Below are positions 31,816 to 40,020 of a stretch of 40,020 bases of DNA, in pieces. The notes under the pieces are model-generated. The model was not told where the DNA came from. It worked only from the letters and a program-made list of their open reading frames with translations, and ran no database searches. Position numbers and translations under genes: made by a program. Within the stretch, counting starts at the first letter, position 1. Every line of letters begins with the position of its first letter. The DNA is from Metabacillus niabensis (lineage in GTDB: Bacteria; Bacillota; Bacilli; Bacillales; Bacillaceae): the NCBI RefSeq assembly GCF_902829255.1, contig NZ_CADEPK010000301.1:1-40020 (forward strand), in the 5' to 3' direction.

Positions 31816-33429
31816 TTATTTAACCGTTCTGTCATATCCATCTTGTTTAATTTGCAGCCATTTACTTAAGCCAAGTCTTTCAAGCTCTTTTACATATTCA
31901 TCCCACTCGGCATCAATATTTCCATTCGTGATCCATTCCGCACGCTTTCTATTCACATAATCAAATAAATCTGTCTCAATTTTTGCTTTTTCATCTGATT
32001 CCTCTAATGAGAAAAATACAGGTGGATAAAAGTTTTTAGATTTGATATGAGGAACGACATGCTTTTCTAACAAATCTAGCCTCCAAGCAGCATCATCAGG
32101 CTTTGTTGTATATTTACCGTAATATTCATCAAGAACGGCTAGCGGACCCGCTACATTTGTTTTCTCTCTCAATTCAACAGGTGCTGTTCCTTCTAACGGA
32201 AGATGCTTTAACATACCTGCATCCTCATCTAGCTCAAAAATATTCGCTTGCTCTGAATCACCATATGTTCCCCAGTTGTTTTGCACAGATTGAAGTGGCT
32301 CGTAAAGCTTGTCAATCCATTTCGCTGTTAACTCTAGGTTCTTATTCGCACTAGTAATCACCATTCTGCCACGGTCAAGACCAAAGCCATTTGTTTGTGC
32401 GACATTCACTTCTCCAGAAGGACCTGCTAACGGTGGCATTAAATCATATTTATCATTCATTCCAGAAATATTCCCTTTATCCCAAGTGAAATAAAGACCA
32501 TATTTCTCCTCTTTACCTTTTGCAACGTATTTATTCCAATCCTGTTCAAACGCTTCGACATCAATTAATCCTTGTTCATGGAGCTCATTAAAATATTTCA
32601 ATGCCTCTTTATACCCTTCTTGTGCAGCTGTAAAAATTACCTCTCCGTTATCTGATACAACTGTATGATCATAGTTATCACCTAACCCAAATGCCGCAAA
32701 TAAAAACGCTGGATCCTCTCCACCATGATTAATCATGAAGGAAACAGGAATTTCATCTGCCTCACCGTTTCCATTCGGATCCTGTGTTTTAAAAGCAAGT
32801 AATACTTCCTTTAATTCATCCGTCGTTTTCGGCATTTCTAACCCTAAATTATTGAGCCATTCAACATTAATCCAAGGAAGTCCATCAACGACCTGGATCC
32901 GACTTTTCCCACTCCCAAGCTCCTCAATCCATGGGAAGCTATAAATATGTCCGTCTGGTGCTGTAATCATCGATTTATATTCAGGTGCTTGTTCTAAAAC
33001 CTTTTTCAAATTCGGCATATGCTTATCGATTAAATCCTCTACGGGAATAATCGTTCCATCCTTCGCATATTTTAATAAGTCGTAATCACTAAATGCTGCA
33101 TCCATAATCGCATCTGGTAATTCTCCACTTGCTAAAGCTAAGTTTCGCTTTTCAACAAATTGATCCTTCGTATAGTTTTTCCATTCAATATGGACCCCTG
33201 TTTCCTCTTCTAATCTCTTAAAAATTAATTTTTCATTCGGATCTGTTGGAGCAAGCGGTGAGCTTTGTGTCATAAAGCGAAGGGTCGCCTTTTCCTTTAA
33301 CGGAAACGAAACATCTGTTAGCTCCAAATCCTCAGTTGATGCACTCTTACTACTTTTTCCTCCACTGCACCCAACAAGCAAGACGCCAATTACTAGAAAA
33401 AACGAGATAAGTTTGAAGAACCTTTTCAT
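31816..33429 (-). CDS. Lipoprotein sugar-binding protein of an ABC importer
   Basis: A 537-residue extracellular binding protein. The N-terminus has a lipobox (VLLVGC, Cys21), so it is anchored to the membrane surface. The body has the class-I binding-protein look (LPDAIMDAAFSDYDLLKYAK, PDGHIYSFPW, PVSFMINHGGEDPAFLFAAF, FYPPVFFSLEE) of the LplA/YtcQ type used with two-permease importers. GGGGGATTG precedes the ATG. It is 23 bases from the permease gene upstream. In this operon it should bind levan-derived oligosaccharides. Confidence 0.9.
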   Translation of the reverse strand: MKRFFKLISFFLVIGVLLVGCSGGKSSKSASTEDLELTDVSFPLKEKATLRFMTQSSPLAPTDPNEKLIFKRLEEETGVHIEWKNYTKDQFVEKRNLALASGELPDAIMDAAFSDYDLLKYAKDGTIIPVEDLIDKHMPNLKKVLEQAPEYKSMITAPDGHIYSFPWIEELGSGKSRIQVVDGLPWINVEWLNNLGLEMPKTTDELKEVLLAFKTQDPNGNGEADEIPVSFMINHGGEDPAFLFAAFGLGDNYDHTVVSDNGEVIFTAAQEGYKEALKYFNELHEQGLIDVEAFEQDWNKYVAKGKEEKYGLYFTWDKGNISGMNDKYDLMPPLAGPSGEVNVAQTNGFGLDRGRMVITSANKNLELTAKWIDKLYEPLQSVQNNWGTYGDSEQANIFELDEDAGMLKHLPLEGTAPVELREKTNVAGPLAVLDEYYGKYTTKPDDAAWRLDLLEKHVVPHIKSKNFYPPVFFSLEESDEKAKIETDLFDYVNRKRAEWITNGNIDAEWDEYVKELERLGLSKWLQIKQDGYDRTVK

Positions 33430-33452
33430 AAAACAATCCCCCTATTTAGTTT

Positions 33453-34331
33453 TTATTTTAAAGACCCTACCATGACACCTTTTTCAAAGTATTTCTGGAA
33501 GAAAGGGTACATAATAAGCAGTGGTAAGCTTGAAACAACAATTGAGGCAAATTTAATCTGCTCTGCTATTTTACTTAGCTCTGCCATTGCTAGCTGATCA
33601 CTAATCATCCCTGGCTGGACTTCATTTTGAATAAGGATTGAGCGCAGCACTAATTGCAATGGATGCAGCTCTTGATCCTCTAAATAAATCATTGCATCGA
33701 AATAGGAATTCCATTGTCCAACAAAGGCATATAACGCTAAAACGAAAATAATCGGTTTGGATAATGGCAAAACGATTTTTAAAAAGATCTTCAGCTCCGA
33801 AGCGCCATCAATTTTCGCTGCTTCAAAAAGCTCCTTCGGCAAGCCTTTAAAAAATGTTCTAGCCAAAATGATATTCCATACACTAATTGCCCCTGGTAAA
33901 ATAATCGACCATATCGTATTCAGCATGCCTAAGTCTTTTACGACTAAATAAGTAGGAATTAATCCACCATTAAAAAACATTGTGATAAGGAAAAACACCA
34001 TGATGACATTTCTTCCTTTAAAGCCATTCAGTGATAATGGGTATGCCGCAAAAATCGTAACGATAATCGTGACGAGCGTAAACCCAACTGAATAGATAAT
34101 CGAATTAATAAATCCTTTCACCATCAAGTCATCCTGAAAGATTCTTGTATATCCCTCGATACTCCAATCTTTTGGATTGAATGAAATTCCTTTACTTAGC
34201 AATACATTCGGATCCAAAAACGAGGCTAATAGAATGTAAAGCAAAGGCACTAACACGATTAATACGAGGAAAATTAACACAATTTTGTTCGTAAAAAGCA
34301 GCCATTTATCTGAGTTGCTATGCTTTTTCAT
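33453..34331 (-). CDS. ABC sugar importer permease (LplC/YtcP type)
   Basis: A 292-residue permease with six membrane helices. It has the EAA loop for the ATPase: LPKELFEAAKIDGASELKIF, followed by LPLSKPIIFVLALYAF. The ATG of MKKHSNSDKW is chosen because GGGGGTG lies 9 bases upstream; the longer frame (13 codons) overlaps the preceding gene. It pairs with the other permease 16 bases upstream. No ATPase gene is in the operon; such importers in Bacillus often use a shared MsmX-type ATPase, which would then be encoded elsewhere. Confidence 0.9.
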   Translation of the reverse strand: MKKHSNSDKWLLFTNKIVLIFLVLIVLVPLLYILLASFLDPNVLLSKGISFNPKDWSIEGYTRIFQDDLMVKGFINSIIYSVGFTLVTIIVTIFAAYPLSLNGFKGRNVIMVFFLITMFFNGGLIPTYLVVKDLGMLNTIWSIILPGAISVWNIILARTFFKGLPKELFEAAKIDGASELKIFLKIVLPLSKPIIFVLALYAFVGQWNSYFDAMIYLEDQELHPLQLVLRSILIQNEVQPGMISDQLAMAELSKIAEQIKFASIVVSSLPLLIMYPFFQKYFEKGVMVGSLK

Positions 34332-34347
34332 GAGATGTTCACCCCCA

Positions 34348-35334
34348 TCAATATAATCCTTCACCTTCATTTAATTTCTTCACAACAAAATTAACAAAAA
34401 CGAGTAATATGACATTAATCACAGAGTTAAACAAGCCGACCGCTGTTGAGTATGCATAATCACCAGCCTGCAAGCCGACCTTGTATACATACGTTGGGAT
34501 AATTTCTGAGGTTGGTATATTCATAGATGTTTGCATTAGGTAAGCCTTTTCAAAGCCAATCGCCATAATTCCACCTGCCCCTAAAATAAAGAGCACTGCC
34601 ATAATAGGTTTTAATGTTGGTAAATCAATATGTCTAATCCTTTGCCAAAGTGATGCCCCATCAATTGTCGCAGCATCATGCAGCTGTGGATCAACATTTG
34701 CTAGTGCCGCTACATAAATAATCGACGACCATCCAGCAGCTTGCCAGATTCCTGAAAGAATATAAATAGAGCGAAAATAATCTGGATCTGTCATAAATGG
34801 CACTGGCCCACTTAAAAATGATGACAATAATGAATTAACTGGTCCGGTCGGTGAAAAAAAGATAAACAACATACCTGTAATAACAACAACTGAAATGAAG
34901 TTAGGCGCATACAAGATTAGTTGAATATTTTTCTTTATTGCCGCTCTCCTTACTTGATTAAGACTAAGAGCTAAAATAATCGGAACCGGAAATCCTAGTA
35001 TTAGTCCATAAACACTTAATTTAAGGGTGTTCATAAAAATATCAGCGAAATTTGGAGAGGTTAAAAAATCCTTAAAATGTTCAAACCCTACCCACTCACT
35101 TCCTAAAATCCCTTTCATAGGACTAAAATCTTTAAACGCAATAACCGCTCCATACATCGGTACATATTTAAAAATAATGGTTAGGATAATAGCTGGAGCT
35201 AAAAACAGATACAGTGCATAGTTTCGTCTAAAGTATTGAAAAAAACTTTGCTTTTTTGTCCTCGCATGTAATTCAAGCTCTAGAGAATTGGCCATTTCTT
35301 GATTCGCTTTCTCTTTAGATACTAGTAATCCCAT
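34348..35334 (-). CDS. ABC sugar importer permease (LplB/YtcP type), first gene of the operon
   Basis: A 328-residue permease with six membrane helices. After a soluble N-terminus (MGLLVSKEKANQEMANSLEL) come YALYLFLAPAIILTIIFKYV and the EAA loop VDPQLHDAATIDGASLWQRI. It partners with the next gene (LplC-like) to carry the sugar across the membrane. The ATG of MGLL is chosen; AAGGGGGG lies 11 bases before it, and an upstream TTG nine codons earlier overlaps that site. It is directly preceded by the operon's promoter and operator cluster. Confidence 0.88.
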   Translation of the reverse strand: MGLLVSKEKANQEMANSLELELHARTKKQSFFQYFRRNYALYLFLAPAIILTIIFKYVPMYGAVIAFKDFSPMKGILGSEWVGFEHFKDFLTSPNFADIFMNTLKLSVYGLILGFPVPIILALSLNQVRRAAIKKNIQLILYAPNFISVVVITGMLFIFFSPTGPVNSLLSSFLSGPVPFMTDPDYFRSIYILSGIWQAAGWSSIIYVAALANVDPQLHDAATIDGASLWQRIRHIDLPTLKPIMAVLFILGAGGIMAIGFEKAYLMQTSMNIPTSEIIPTYVYKVGLQAGDYAYSTAVGLFNSVINVILLVFVNFVVKKLNEGEGLY

Positions 35335-35387
35335 AACTTCATATTCCCCCCTTAATTTCAAAAATTTCTTTACTTCTCTCTCTTTAT

Positions 35388-35468
35388 GTCAAGCGGTTGA
35401 CATTTTGTGTTAACCGCTTTCACATTTTTTATATTAAACGGTTACATTTTATATGTCAAGCGGTTGAC
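35388..35468 (-). promoter_or_regulatory. Levan operon promoter with four CGGTT-core operator sites
   Basis: On the minus strand TTGACA (35454-35459) and TAATAT (35431-35436) are separated by 17 bases: a strong sigma-A-type promoter. GTCAAGCGGTTGAC occurs identically at 35388-35401 and 35455-35468. GTGTTAACCGCTTTCAC (35407-35423) and TAAACGGTTACA (35435-35446) share the same core. One site overlaps the -35, one the spacer and -10, and two lie downstream of the start. The core looks like LacI/GalR-type operators; the sites do not match a CcpA cre exactly. No LacI-type gene is in the window. Confidence 0.75.
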
Positions 35469-36006
35469 CGAAATGTTTTTAGAGTATGTTTCTCTATCAG
35501 GCAAATAAATAGGTCTTTTGATTTTTCATGTCCACACTTAAGAGGGCATTTTCTGTTGGCTAAATAGCAAAGGACAAATTTAACGAGGAAAAGCCAATGT
35601 TTTAGCAATCATAAAATCAGGAGGTACTATGTAAATATCAGCTATAAAAAGGTACAAAGTATCGATTCGCTTCTGTCATTTTCATGTCACTCATTTTATA
35701 AAGGTAAGACTTCTGCAAAAGACTCTTAAACAATAACTAAAATAAATGTGACCTAATTTTTCTTTCAATATACTGTTTTATTCAATTTCTTTTTCCCAGG
35801 TTTCAAGTGTTATAGTTTTTCTAAAAAAATAAATAAAAGGGGCCGTCACAAAAGGTTTATCCAAAGAAAAATCCGAACTATCATTTGAAATTCTAATTTG
35901 AATTTCGTGTTAGTTCGGATTTTTCTCATTTAATGGTTTTCGTAAGGCTCAATGTTCGAACTTCATTCGGAAGATTTACATTACTTCATGCCTAGTCTCT
36001 TTCAGC
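35469..36006. other. Intergenic region between levan operon and BI-1 gene
   Basis: About 540 bases without a gene. It holds the intergenic repeat with a strong hairpin at 35840-35925. Elsewhere (35510-35830) I see only A/T-rich sequence and no RNA or small gene that I can support. Confidence 0.5.
35840..35925. repeat. Intergenic repeat with terminator-like hairpin, copy 1
   Basis: AGAAAAATCCGAACTA pairs with TAGTTCGGATTTTTCT over a 30-base loop (35865-35926). The 46-base segment 35865-35910 matches 39804-39849 at 39 of 46 positions, and both are preceded by a similar GGG..ACAAA stretch. It serves as a terminator near the BI-1 gene's 3' end. Confidence 0.75.
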
Positions 36007-36657
36007 TTAATCATCACTGCTTAAAATGCCAAGAATACGAAGTAAGTTGATAAACAAATTAATAAAATCTAAGTATAAAGATAGAGCCAATAAAGGTACA
36101 TCCTCTTCTGTTATGGACATTCTTTTCATTTGGTTGAAATCATACACAATATAGAGAGAAAAGACAATTGCTCCAATAACAGAATAAGCTACCATACCTG
36201 ACGAATTTAATGGAACAAAGATACTGTAAATCCCTACAAAGATTATCGCTAATAACGCAACTAACAGGAATGTTGATAGGAAAGATAAATCTTTCTTTGT
36301 TTTCGCTCCTATTGTTGCCATAACAGCAAATATACCAAATGTTGCTCCAAAAGCCATTAATACAACTTGAGCTCCAGCCATTGAAGCATAATGACTAACA
36401 ATTGGAAATGTTGTGATACCAGATATCACTGAAAATAAATAAATGAATGTGTATCCAACGCTTTTTCTACGTCTTAGCCAAAATGCCGCGATAATCATAA
36501 TTAATTCAGCGATTGCCAAAGGAATCATAAGAGCTGTTGGCACGAACTGGCCAAAGTATAATCCTACTGTTGCGAATAATAACGAGATCACAAATGTAAT
36601 CAAGACCTTCTGAAACATCGATCTGTTTTCTGTAGTTAATGCTCCTAACATAAACAT
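36007..36657 (-). CDS. Bax inhibitor-1 / YetJ-like membrane protein
   Basis: A 216-residue protein with seven membrane helices of the BI-1/YccA (UPF0005) family. The conserved C-terminal region is present: SLYIVYDFNQMKRM and LYLDFINLFINLLRILG. In Bacillus YetJ the paired aspartates in these helices act as a pH switch for calcium leak; both Asp residues are present here. Two ATGs two codons apart follow GAGGAGAGGG, so the exact start is uncertain. It has no operon partner. Role: probable Ca2+ leak or stress-related membrane protein. Confidence 0.9.
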   Translation of the reverse strand: MFMLGALTTENRSMFQKVLITFVISLLFATVGLYFGQFVPTALMIPLAIAELIMIIAAFWLRRRKSVGYTFIYLFSVISGITTFPIVSHYASMAGAQVVLMAFGATFGIFAVMATIGAKTKKDLSFLSTFLLVALLAIIFVGIYSIFVPLNSSGMVAYSVIGAIVFSLYIVYDFNQMKRMSITEEDVPLLALSLYLDFINLFINLLRILGILSSDD

Positions 36658-37162
36658 CCCTCTCCTCTATTTCATAACATACATTAGTTTTTGAACTTAA
36701 TAATTTGATATTATCCAGTTTATTTTTACTAAAAGATCCCTTTTGTTAGTAAAACGTAGGCACTTTTTCTTCCTTATGAAGGAATTTTTGGCATTTACTA
36801 CACAATCACTATTATTTAAAATACCATTAACTATGGTCATAGGTATAGCATTTTTTTGTTTTGACATTAAATTTCCATATTCATATATTGTGAATTTTAC
36901 TTTTCTCACTAGTAATTTTCACTCTATTCATATATTTTGCTACAAAAAGTTATTTCACCAGATTAAAATTATCCGTATTTTTACGTTAAAACAATTTAGA
37001 TGAGGGCGCTATATAATGATATTGTTTTCTGGCCAACAATCCAGCACAAAAACCTCCCCTAAGAAACTTTAATGTAAAATCACTTTTTAAAGGAGGCGAT
37101 TTTAACAAATCTCTCTTCATATCGTTGTTTCTATATCAACATTAGCTGTTTAGTTTATTTCA
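36658..37162. other. Intergenic region without a convincing gene
   Basis: About 500 A/T-rich bases between the BI-1 gene and the RpiR-type gene. It carries the BI-1 promoter. A plus-strand open frame here (86 codons) has no Shine-Dalgarno and low-complexity Phe-rich translation, so it is not called. Confidence 0.5.
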
Positions 37163-37187
37163 GGTTGAAATAGGATTAATTTCAACC
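37163..37187 (-). terminator. Hairpin after the RpiR-type gene
   Basis: GGTTGAAAT pairs perfectly with ATTTCAACC around a 7-base loop, just past the minus-strand stop of the regulator. There is no T tract. Confidence 0.5.
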
Positions 37188-37191
37188 ATAT

Positions 37192-38076
37192 TTAAGCTTG
37201 ATCGTGTTTCATTTCTTGCATAACTTCATTGGAACTTTTTCTACGATCAAAATATCGAGAAATTTGCGTTTTATATTCTAGGTTCTTTTTATAGTCCTTT
37301 GAAAAAACACCAGCATAGAGAACATCTAAAAGAAAGCAGATGGAATTGTTCGTAGTGAAACTGCCTATTTTAGAATACAATCTTTCCCTTGTGGTAATTC
37401 GTAAAATGCAATCCGCGAATTTTGACAGAGTATTCTCCCCAATACTCGTTAAAGCAATAATTGGTACCTTCTTTTTCTTCAAAAATGGCAACAGCCCTAC
37501 AGTATCTTTACTTTCCCCACTATATGAGATCACAATAGCACAAGTATCACTATTAGAATTTACCGCTTCGAATAAAGGATCAACTGTGCATAGACTAACA
37601 TGCTTTCCGATTCGATTCATTTTTGATTTAAAATCATGACAAATCAACAAATTATGATTCACAGAAAATATTTTTATATGTGATGCTTTATCAAGCATAT
37701 TTGTTGCCCTTTGCAATTCATCGTAATTTAAGAGAGACAACGTGTCGCTAATTGTCTTCTGATTCAATAAAGCCATTTTATTTGCAACTGTCATAATATT
37801 ATCTCGCTCATCAAAAGGATAATTTGCATCAATAGAGGAAAAATGACTATTTAAATATTCAATTTCATCAAGAAAACTGTTTTTCAACTCTACCCAACCA
37901 CTATATCCTAGCTTTTTTGCAATTCTAATTAACGTGGATGGATGAGTGTAGGTTTCTTTAGAAATTTGTTTCGTTGTTTTCTCTTTAATATTCTCTCTTT
38001 CTTTAAACAAATAGTCGATAATATCCCTTTCTGATGAAGAAAAAATATCTTCCTTCATCTTCTCTGTCAGCAACAT
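37192..38076 (-). CDS. RpiR/MurR-family sugar-phosphate regulator
   Basis: A 294-residue regulator. Residues 1-80 are the HTH_6 domain (SSSERDIIDYLFKERENIKE; KQISKETYTHPSTLIRIAKK; LGYSGWVELKNSFLDE). Residues about 110-250 are a SIS sugar-phosphate domain (KIFSVNHNLLICHDF; CAIVISYSGESKDTVGLL; PIIALTS). The ATG of MLLTEKMKED is used because AGAGGTGA lies 5-6 bases before it; a GTG three codons earlier overlaps that site. It is divergent from the GH4 gene, with two palindromes between them, so it most likely controls 6-phospho-beta-glucoside use. Confidence 0.9.
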   Translation of the reverse strand: MLLTEKMKEDIFSSSERDIIDYLFKERENIKEKTTKQISKETYTHPSTLIRIAKKLGYSGWVELKNSFLDEIEYLNSHFSSIDANYPFDERDNIMTVANKMALLNQKTISDTLSLLNYDELQRATNMLDKASHIKIFSVNHNLLICHDFKSKMNRIGKHVSLCTVDPLFEAVNSNSDTCAIVISYSGESKDTVGLLPFLKKKKVPIIALTSIGENTLSKFADCILRITTRERLYSKIGSFTTNNSICFLLDVLYAGVFSKDYKKNLEYKTQISRYFDRRKSSNEVMQEMKHDQA

Positions 38077-38114
38077 ATCTATCACCTCTACTTTTATTTC
38101 CGCTTGCTAATGAC

Positions 38115-38296
38115 ATTTACAAAAATCGGTCGTTTTTGTAAATAAATTTGTAAATGAAGAATGATTCGCCTCTAATTATATTGATTATGCCTCATCATAT
38201 TTTATACTAAAATTAAGAAGAGGGAAGGATAAGGCTACTCATAATGACTTCCCACTTCATTAAACAAATTTACATTTTTAATAGTAATTTGTAAAT
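38115..38296. promoter_or_regulatory. RpiR operators and GH4 promoter
   Basis: Two 29-bp inverted repeats, ATTTACA-15-TGTAAAT, lie at 38115-38143 and 38268-38296; the first also pairs further inward (AAAA...TTTT). A promoter TTGATT (38181-38186), 16 bases, TATACT (38203-38208) lies between them, driving the GH4 gene. A further half-site (TTTGTAAAT) follows the first repeat. Sites flanking a promoter by about 150 bp suggest repression by looping. Confidence 0.8.
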
Positions 38297-38357
38297 ACAA
38301 TATTTTACTTTTCACTAGATTTAAAAATAAGCTACGAGATAAAGGAGGAGCTTGAAC

Positions 38358-39764
38358 ATGTCAAAAGGCGTAAAAATTGTAACGATTGGTGGAGGCAGCA
38401 GTTATACTCCTGAATTAATGGAAGGCTTTATTAAAAGATTCGATGAGTTACCAATTAGAGAAATTTGGCTTGTTGATATTGAAGCGGGGAAGGAAAAGCT
38501 TAAAATTGTTGGTGAGATGGCACAGAGAATGTGGGACGCTTCTCCCTATGATGTAAAGGTGCATTTGACATTAGACCGTCGTGAAGCGTTGAAAGATGCT
38601 GACTTTGTTACTACTCAATTTAGAGTTGGCTTATTAGATGCTAGAATTAAAGATGAACGAATTCCTTTATCTTACGGGATGGTAGGTCAAGAAACGAATG
38701 GTGCCGGTGGTATTTTCAAAGCCTTCAGAACCATTCCTGTCATTTTAAGCATTGTGGAAGATATGAAGGAATTATGCCCAAATGCATGGTTAGTTAACTT
38801 TGCAAATCCTAGTGGTATGGTAACAGACGCAATCATCCGCTATGGCAAATGGGAAAAGGTAATTGGCTTATGCAATGTTCCTGTTATGGCGATGATGCAA
38901 GAACCGAAATTAATTGGAAAAACAACTGATGAACTCGTGTATTCCTTCGCTGGAATAAATCATTTTCATTGGCATAGAGTGCAAGATTTAGCTGGGAATG
39001 ATGTGACCTCCCAAATTATCGAAAAGCTTTATGAGAAGGATAACGGGCTTCCAGCAAATATCTTCGATGTTCCGTTTTTTAAAGAGCAATTGAAGCAAAT
39101 GAACCTGATTCCGTGTGGCTATCATCGTTATTATTATCGCTATGAAGAGATGTTAAGCCATATGCTTGAAGAGTACAATGATCCGAATATTGGAACAAGA
39201 GGGCAACAAGTTAAACAAACAGAAGCAGAACTATTTGAATTATATAAAGACCCTAACTTAGATCATAAACCTGAACAGTTAGAAAAACGTGGTGGTGCAT
39301 ACTATTCAGATGCCGCATGTGAAACCATTGCATCGATTTATGCGAACAAAAATACACAGGTTGTCGTTTCTACGAAGAATAACGGCGCGGTTCCTGACCT
39401 TGCTCCCGATGATGTTGTAGAGGTATCCGCTTATATCGGGTCTGCAGGTGCAAGACCAGTTGCTTTTGGTTCACTTCCACCAGCTGAAAAAGGCTGGCTA
39501 CAAGTAATGAAGAATATGGAGCTATGTGTAGAAGAAGCAGCTGTAACCGGTGATTACGGCTTAGCGCTACAAGCATTCACAATAAATCCACTCATCCCTA
39601 GTGGTGAAACGGCAAAACGTGTCCTAGATGAATTATTGATTGCACATAAAAACTACCTGCCACAATTCTCAGAAAAAATTGCAGAATTAGAGGCTGCAGG
39701 AATTACTATAAAAGACGAAATCGCTAGAAATCTAGCTAAAGAAGAAGTAGTTACTGTCTCATAA
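38358..39764 (+). CDS. 6-phospho-beta-glucosidase, GH4 family
   Basis: A 468-residue NAD- and metal-dependent glycosidase. The NAD-binding motif is VTIGGGSSYTPELMEGF; VNFANPSGMVTDAI, GLCNVP (Cys172) and GINHFHW (His202) form the metal site of GH4. It uses an oxidation/elimination mechanism requiring NAD+ and Mn2+ to cut 6-phospho-beta-glucosides such as cellobiose 6-phosphate. AAAGGAGG lies 9 bases before the ATG; the longer TTG frame two codons upstream is less likely. No PTS gene that would make the substrate is visible; it may lie elsewhere. The divergent RpiR gene is the likely regulator. Confidence 0.92.
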   Translation: MSKGVKIVTIGGGSSYTPELMEGFIKRFDELPIREIWLVDIEAGKEKLKIVGEMAQRMWDASPYDVKVHLTLDRREALKDADFVTTQFRVGLLDARIKDERIPLSYGMVGQETNGAGGIFKAFRTIPVILSIVEDMKELCPNAWLVNFANPSGMVTDAIIRYGKWEKVIGLCNVPVMAMMQEPKLIGKTTDELVYSFAGINHFHWHRVQDLAGNDVTSQIIEKLYEKDNGLPANIFDVPFFKEQLKQMNLIPCGYHRYYYRYEEMLSHMLEEYNDPNIGTRGQQVKQTEAELFELYKDPNLDHKPEQLEKRGGAYYSDAACETIASIYANKNTQVVVSTKNNGAVPDLAPDDVVEVSAYIGSAGARPVAFGSLPPAEKGWLQVMKNMELCVEEAAVTGDYGLALQAFTINPLIPSGETAKRVLDELLIAHKNYLPQFSEKIAELEAAGITIKDEIARNLAKEEVVTVS

Positions 39765-39777
39765 AACATCAAGTCGA

Positions 39778-39849
39778 GGTTGGGACAAAGGATTTTCAAC
39801 ATAAGAAAAATCCGAACTATAATTTGGAATTCAGCTTTAAACTTCGTGT
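39778..39849 (+). repeat. Intergenic repeat, copy 2, downstream of GH4
   Basis: The segment 39804-39849 matches 35865-35910 (39 of 46), beginning AGAAAAATCCGAACTA and ending CTTCGTGT. It lies just past the GH4 stop and may act in transcription termination, though the second stem arm is missing here. Confidence 0.7.
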
Positions 39850-39899
39850 CTTTTTGTAAGTGGTAATACTTGTATATATTGTTACTTTTTACCAGTAGT

Positions 39900-40020
39900 C
39901 GTTCTGGTTGATTTCCGCTACAGTACTCGCTTTCCGCGGGGTGGGTGGTGAGCCTCCTCGGTGTAAACCTGCGGGGTCTCACCTCTCCCACGCATCCCGC
40001 AGGAGTCTCGCACTTACGCT
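39900..40020. repeat. GC-rich Bacillaceae-type palindromic repeat (cut by window end)
   Basis: A GC-rich block in otherwise A/T-rich DNA: GATTTCCGCTACAG, GCTTTCCGCGGGGTGGG, GGTGAGCCTCCTCGG, GCGGGGTCTCACC and CGCAGGAGTCTCGCAC. It has internal inverse pairs (GGTGAG/CTCACC; CCGCGGGG). I recognise it as a dispersed noncoding repeat common in Bacillus-group genomes, from memory. It continues beyond the window. Confidence 0.7.

Noticed and set aside
35388-35468. CcpA cre site in the levan promoter
   Set aside because: The CGGTT sites resemble cre but have the wrong spacing around the central CG and off-consensus ends; a LacI-type operator is the better description.
36743-37003. Plus-strand open frame of 86 codons in the gap after the BI-1 gene
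   Set aside because: No ribosome binding site; the Phe/Ile-rich translation is what A/T-rich noncoding DNA gives by chance.
1-40020. Prophage, integrative element or CRISPR array
   Set aside because: No integrase, phage structural genes, tRNA attachment site, transposase gene or regularly spaced repeats were seen.

Overview
The window is low-GC Firmicute DNA, most likely from a soil or plant-associated member of the Bacillaceae. The evidence is strong AGGAGG-type ribosome binding sites, A/T-rich intergenic DNA, rho-independent terminators with long T tracts, and Bacillus-type families (YwqI/LXG type VII effectors, YfmQ, YetJ-like BI-1, YtrA-type GntR, MocR/GabR). There is no phage integrase, transposase gene, rRNA, tRNA or CRISPR array.

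Left part (about 0.9-9.0 kb, all minus strand): a type VII secretion polymorphic-toxin locus. Reading along the minus strand it starts with a YwqI/DUF5344-like small protein, an intact 624-residue LXG toxin with a pre-toxin TG region and a C-terminal domain resembling a nucleotidyltransferase, and its likely immunity gene. Behind these lies a graveyard of displaced cassettes: an LXG fragment, several decayed toxin C-termini, and immunity genes (one SUKH/SMI1-KNR4, one Imm11/DUF1629, several unknown). An exact 51-bp copy of the toxin's linker sits in front of one orphan tail, which is what tail-swapping by homologous recombination would leave. Many of these genes carry one-base contractions in homopolymers. 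A LysE-type exporter flanks the locus at 0-0.7 kb.

Middle part (9.2-25.4 kb): ordinary chromosomal genes. They are a short UvrA-like ABC ATPase without membrane segments; a three-gene ECF sigma-factor operon; a flavin monooxygenase; UppP; an M50-like membrane protein; a nitroreductase divergent from a MerR regulator with a B12-domain-like C-terminus that lacks the usual cobalamin residues; a YtrA-type GntR repressor with a DUF1648 membrane protein and two tandem operators; a SAM methyltransferase; ribulose-phosphate 3-epimerase; a TIGR01777 epimerase; a MocR/GabR regulator; and YfmQ.

Right part (25.4-35.5 kb): a six-gene minus-strand fructan (levan) utilisation operon. It encodes two ABC permeases, a lipoprotein solute-binding protein, a cytoplasmic GH32 fructosidase, a PfkB fructokinase and a very large secreted multidomain GH32 enzyme with CBM66-like, Ig-like and ricin-like modules. 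The secreted enzyme would cut levan, the transporter import the products (with an ATPase encoded elsewhere), and the cytoplasmic enzyme and kinase deliver fructose 6-phosphate. A sigma-A-like promoter with four CGGTT-core operator sites precedes it.

Far right (35.8-40.0 kb): a BI-1/YetJ protein, then an RpiR regulator divergent from a GH4 6-phospho-beta-glucosidase, with two 29-bp inverted repeats between them. Two copies of an intergenic repeat and a GC-rich Bacillaceae-type palindromic repeat close the window.
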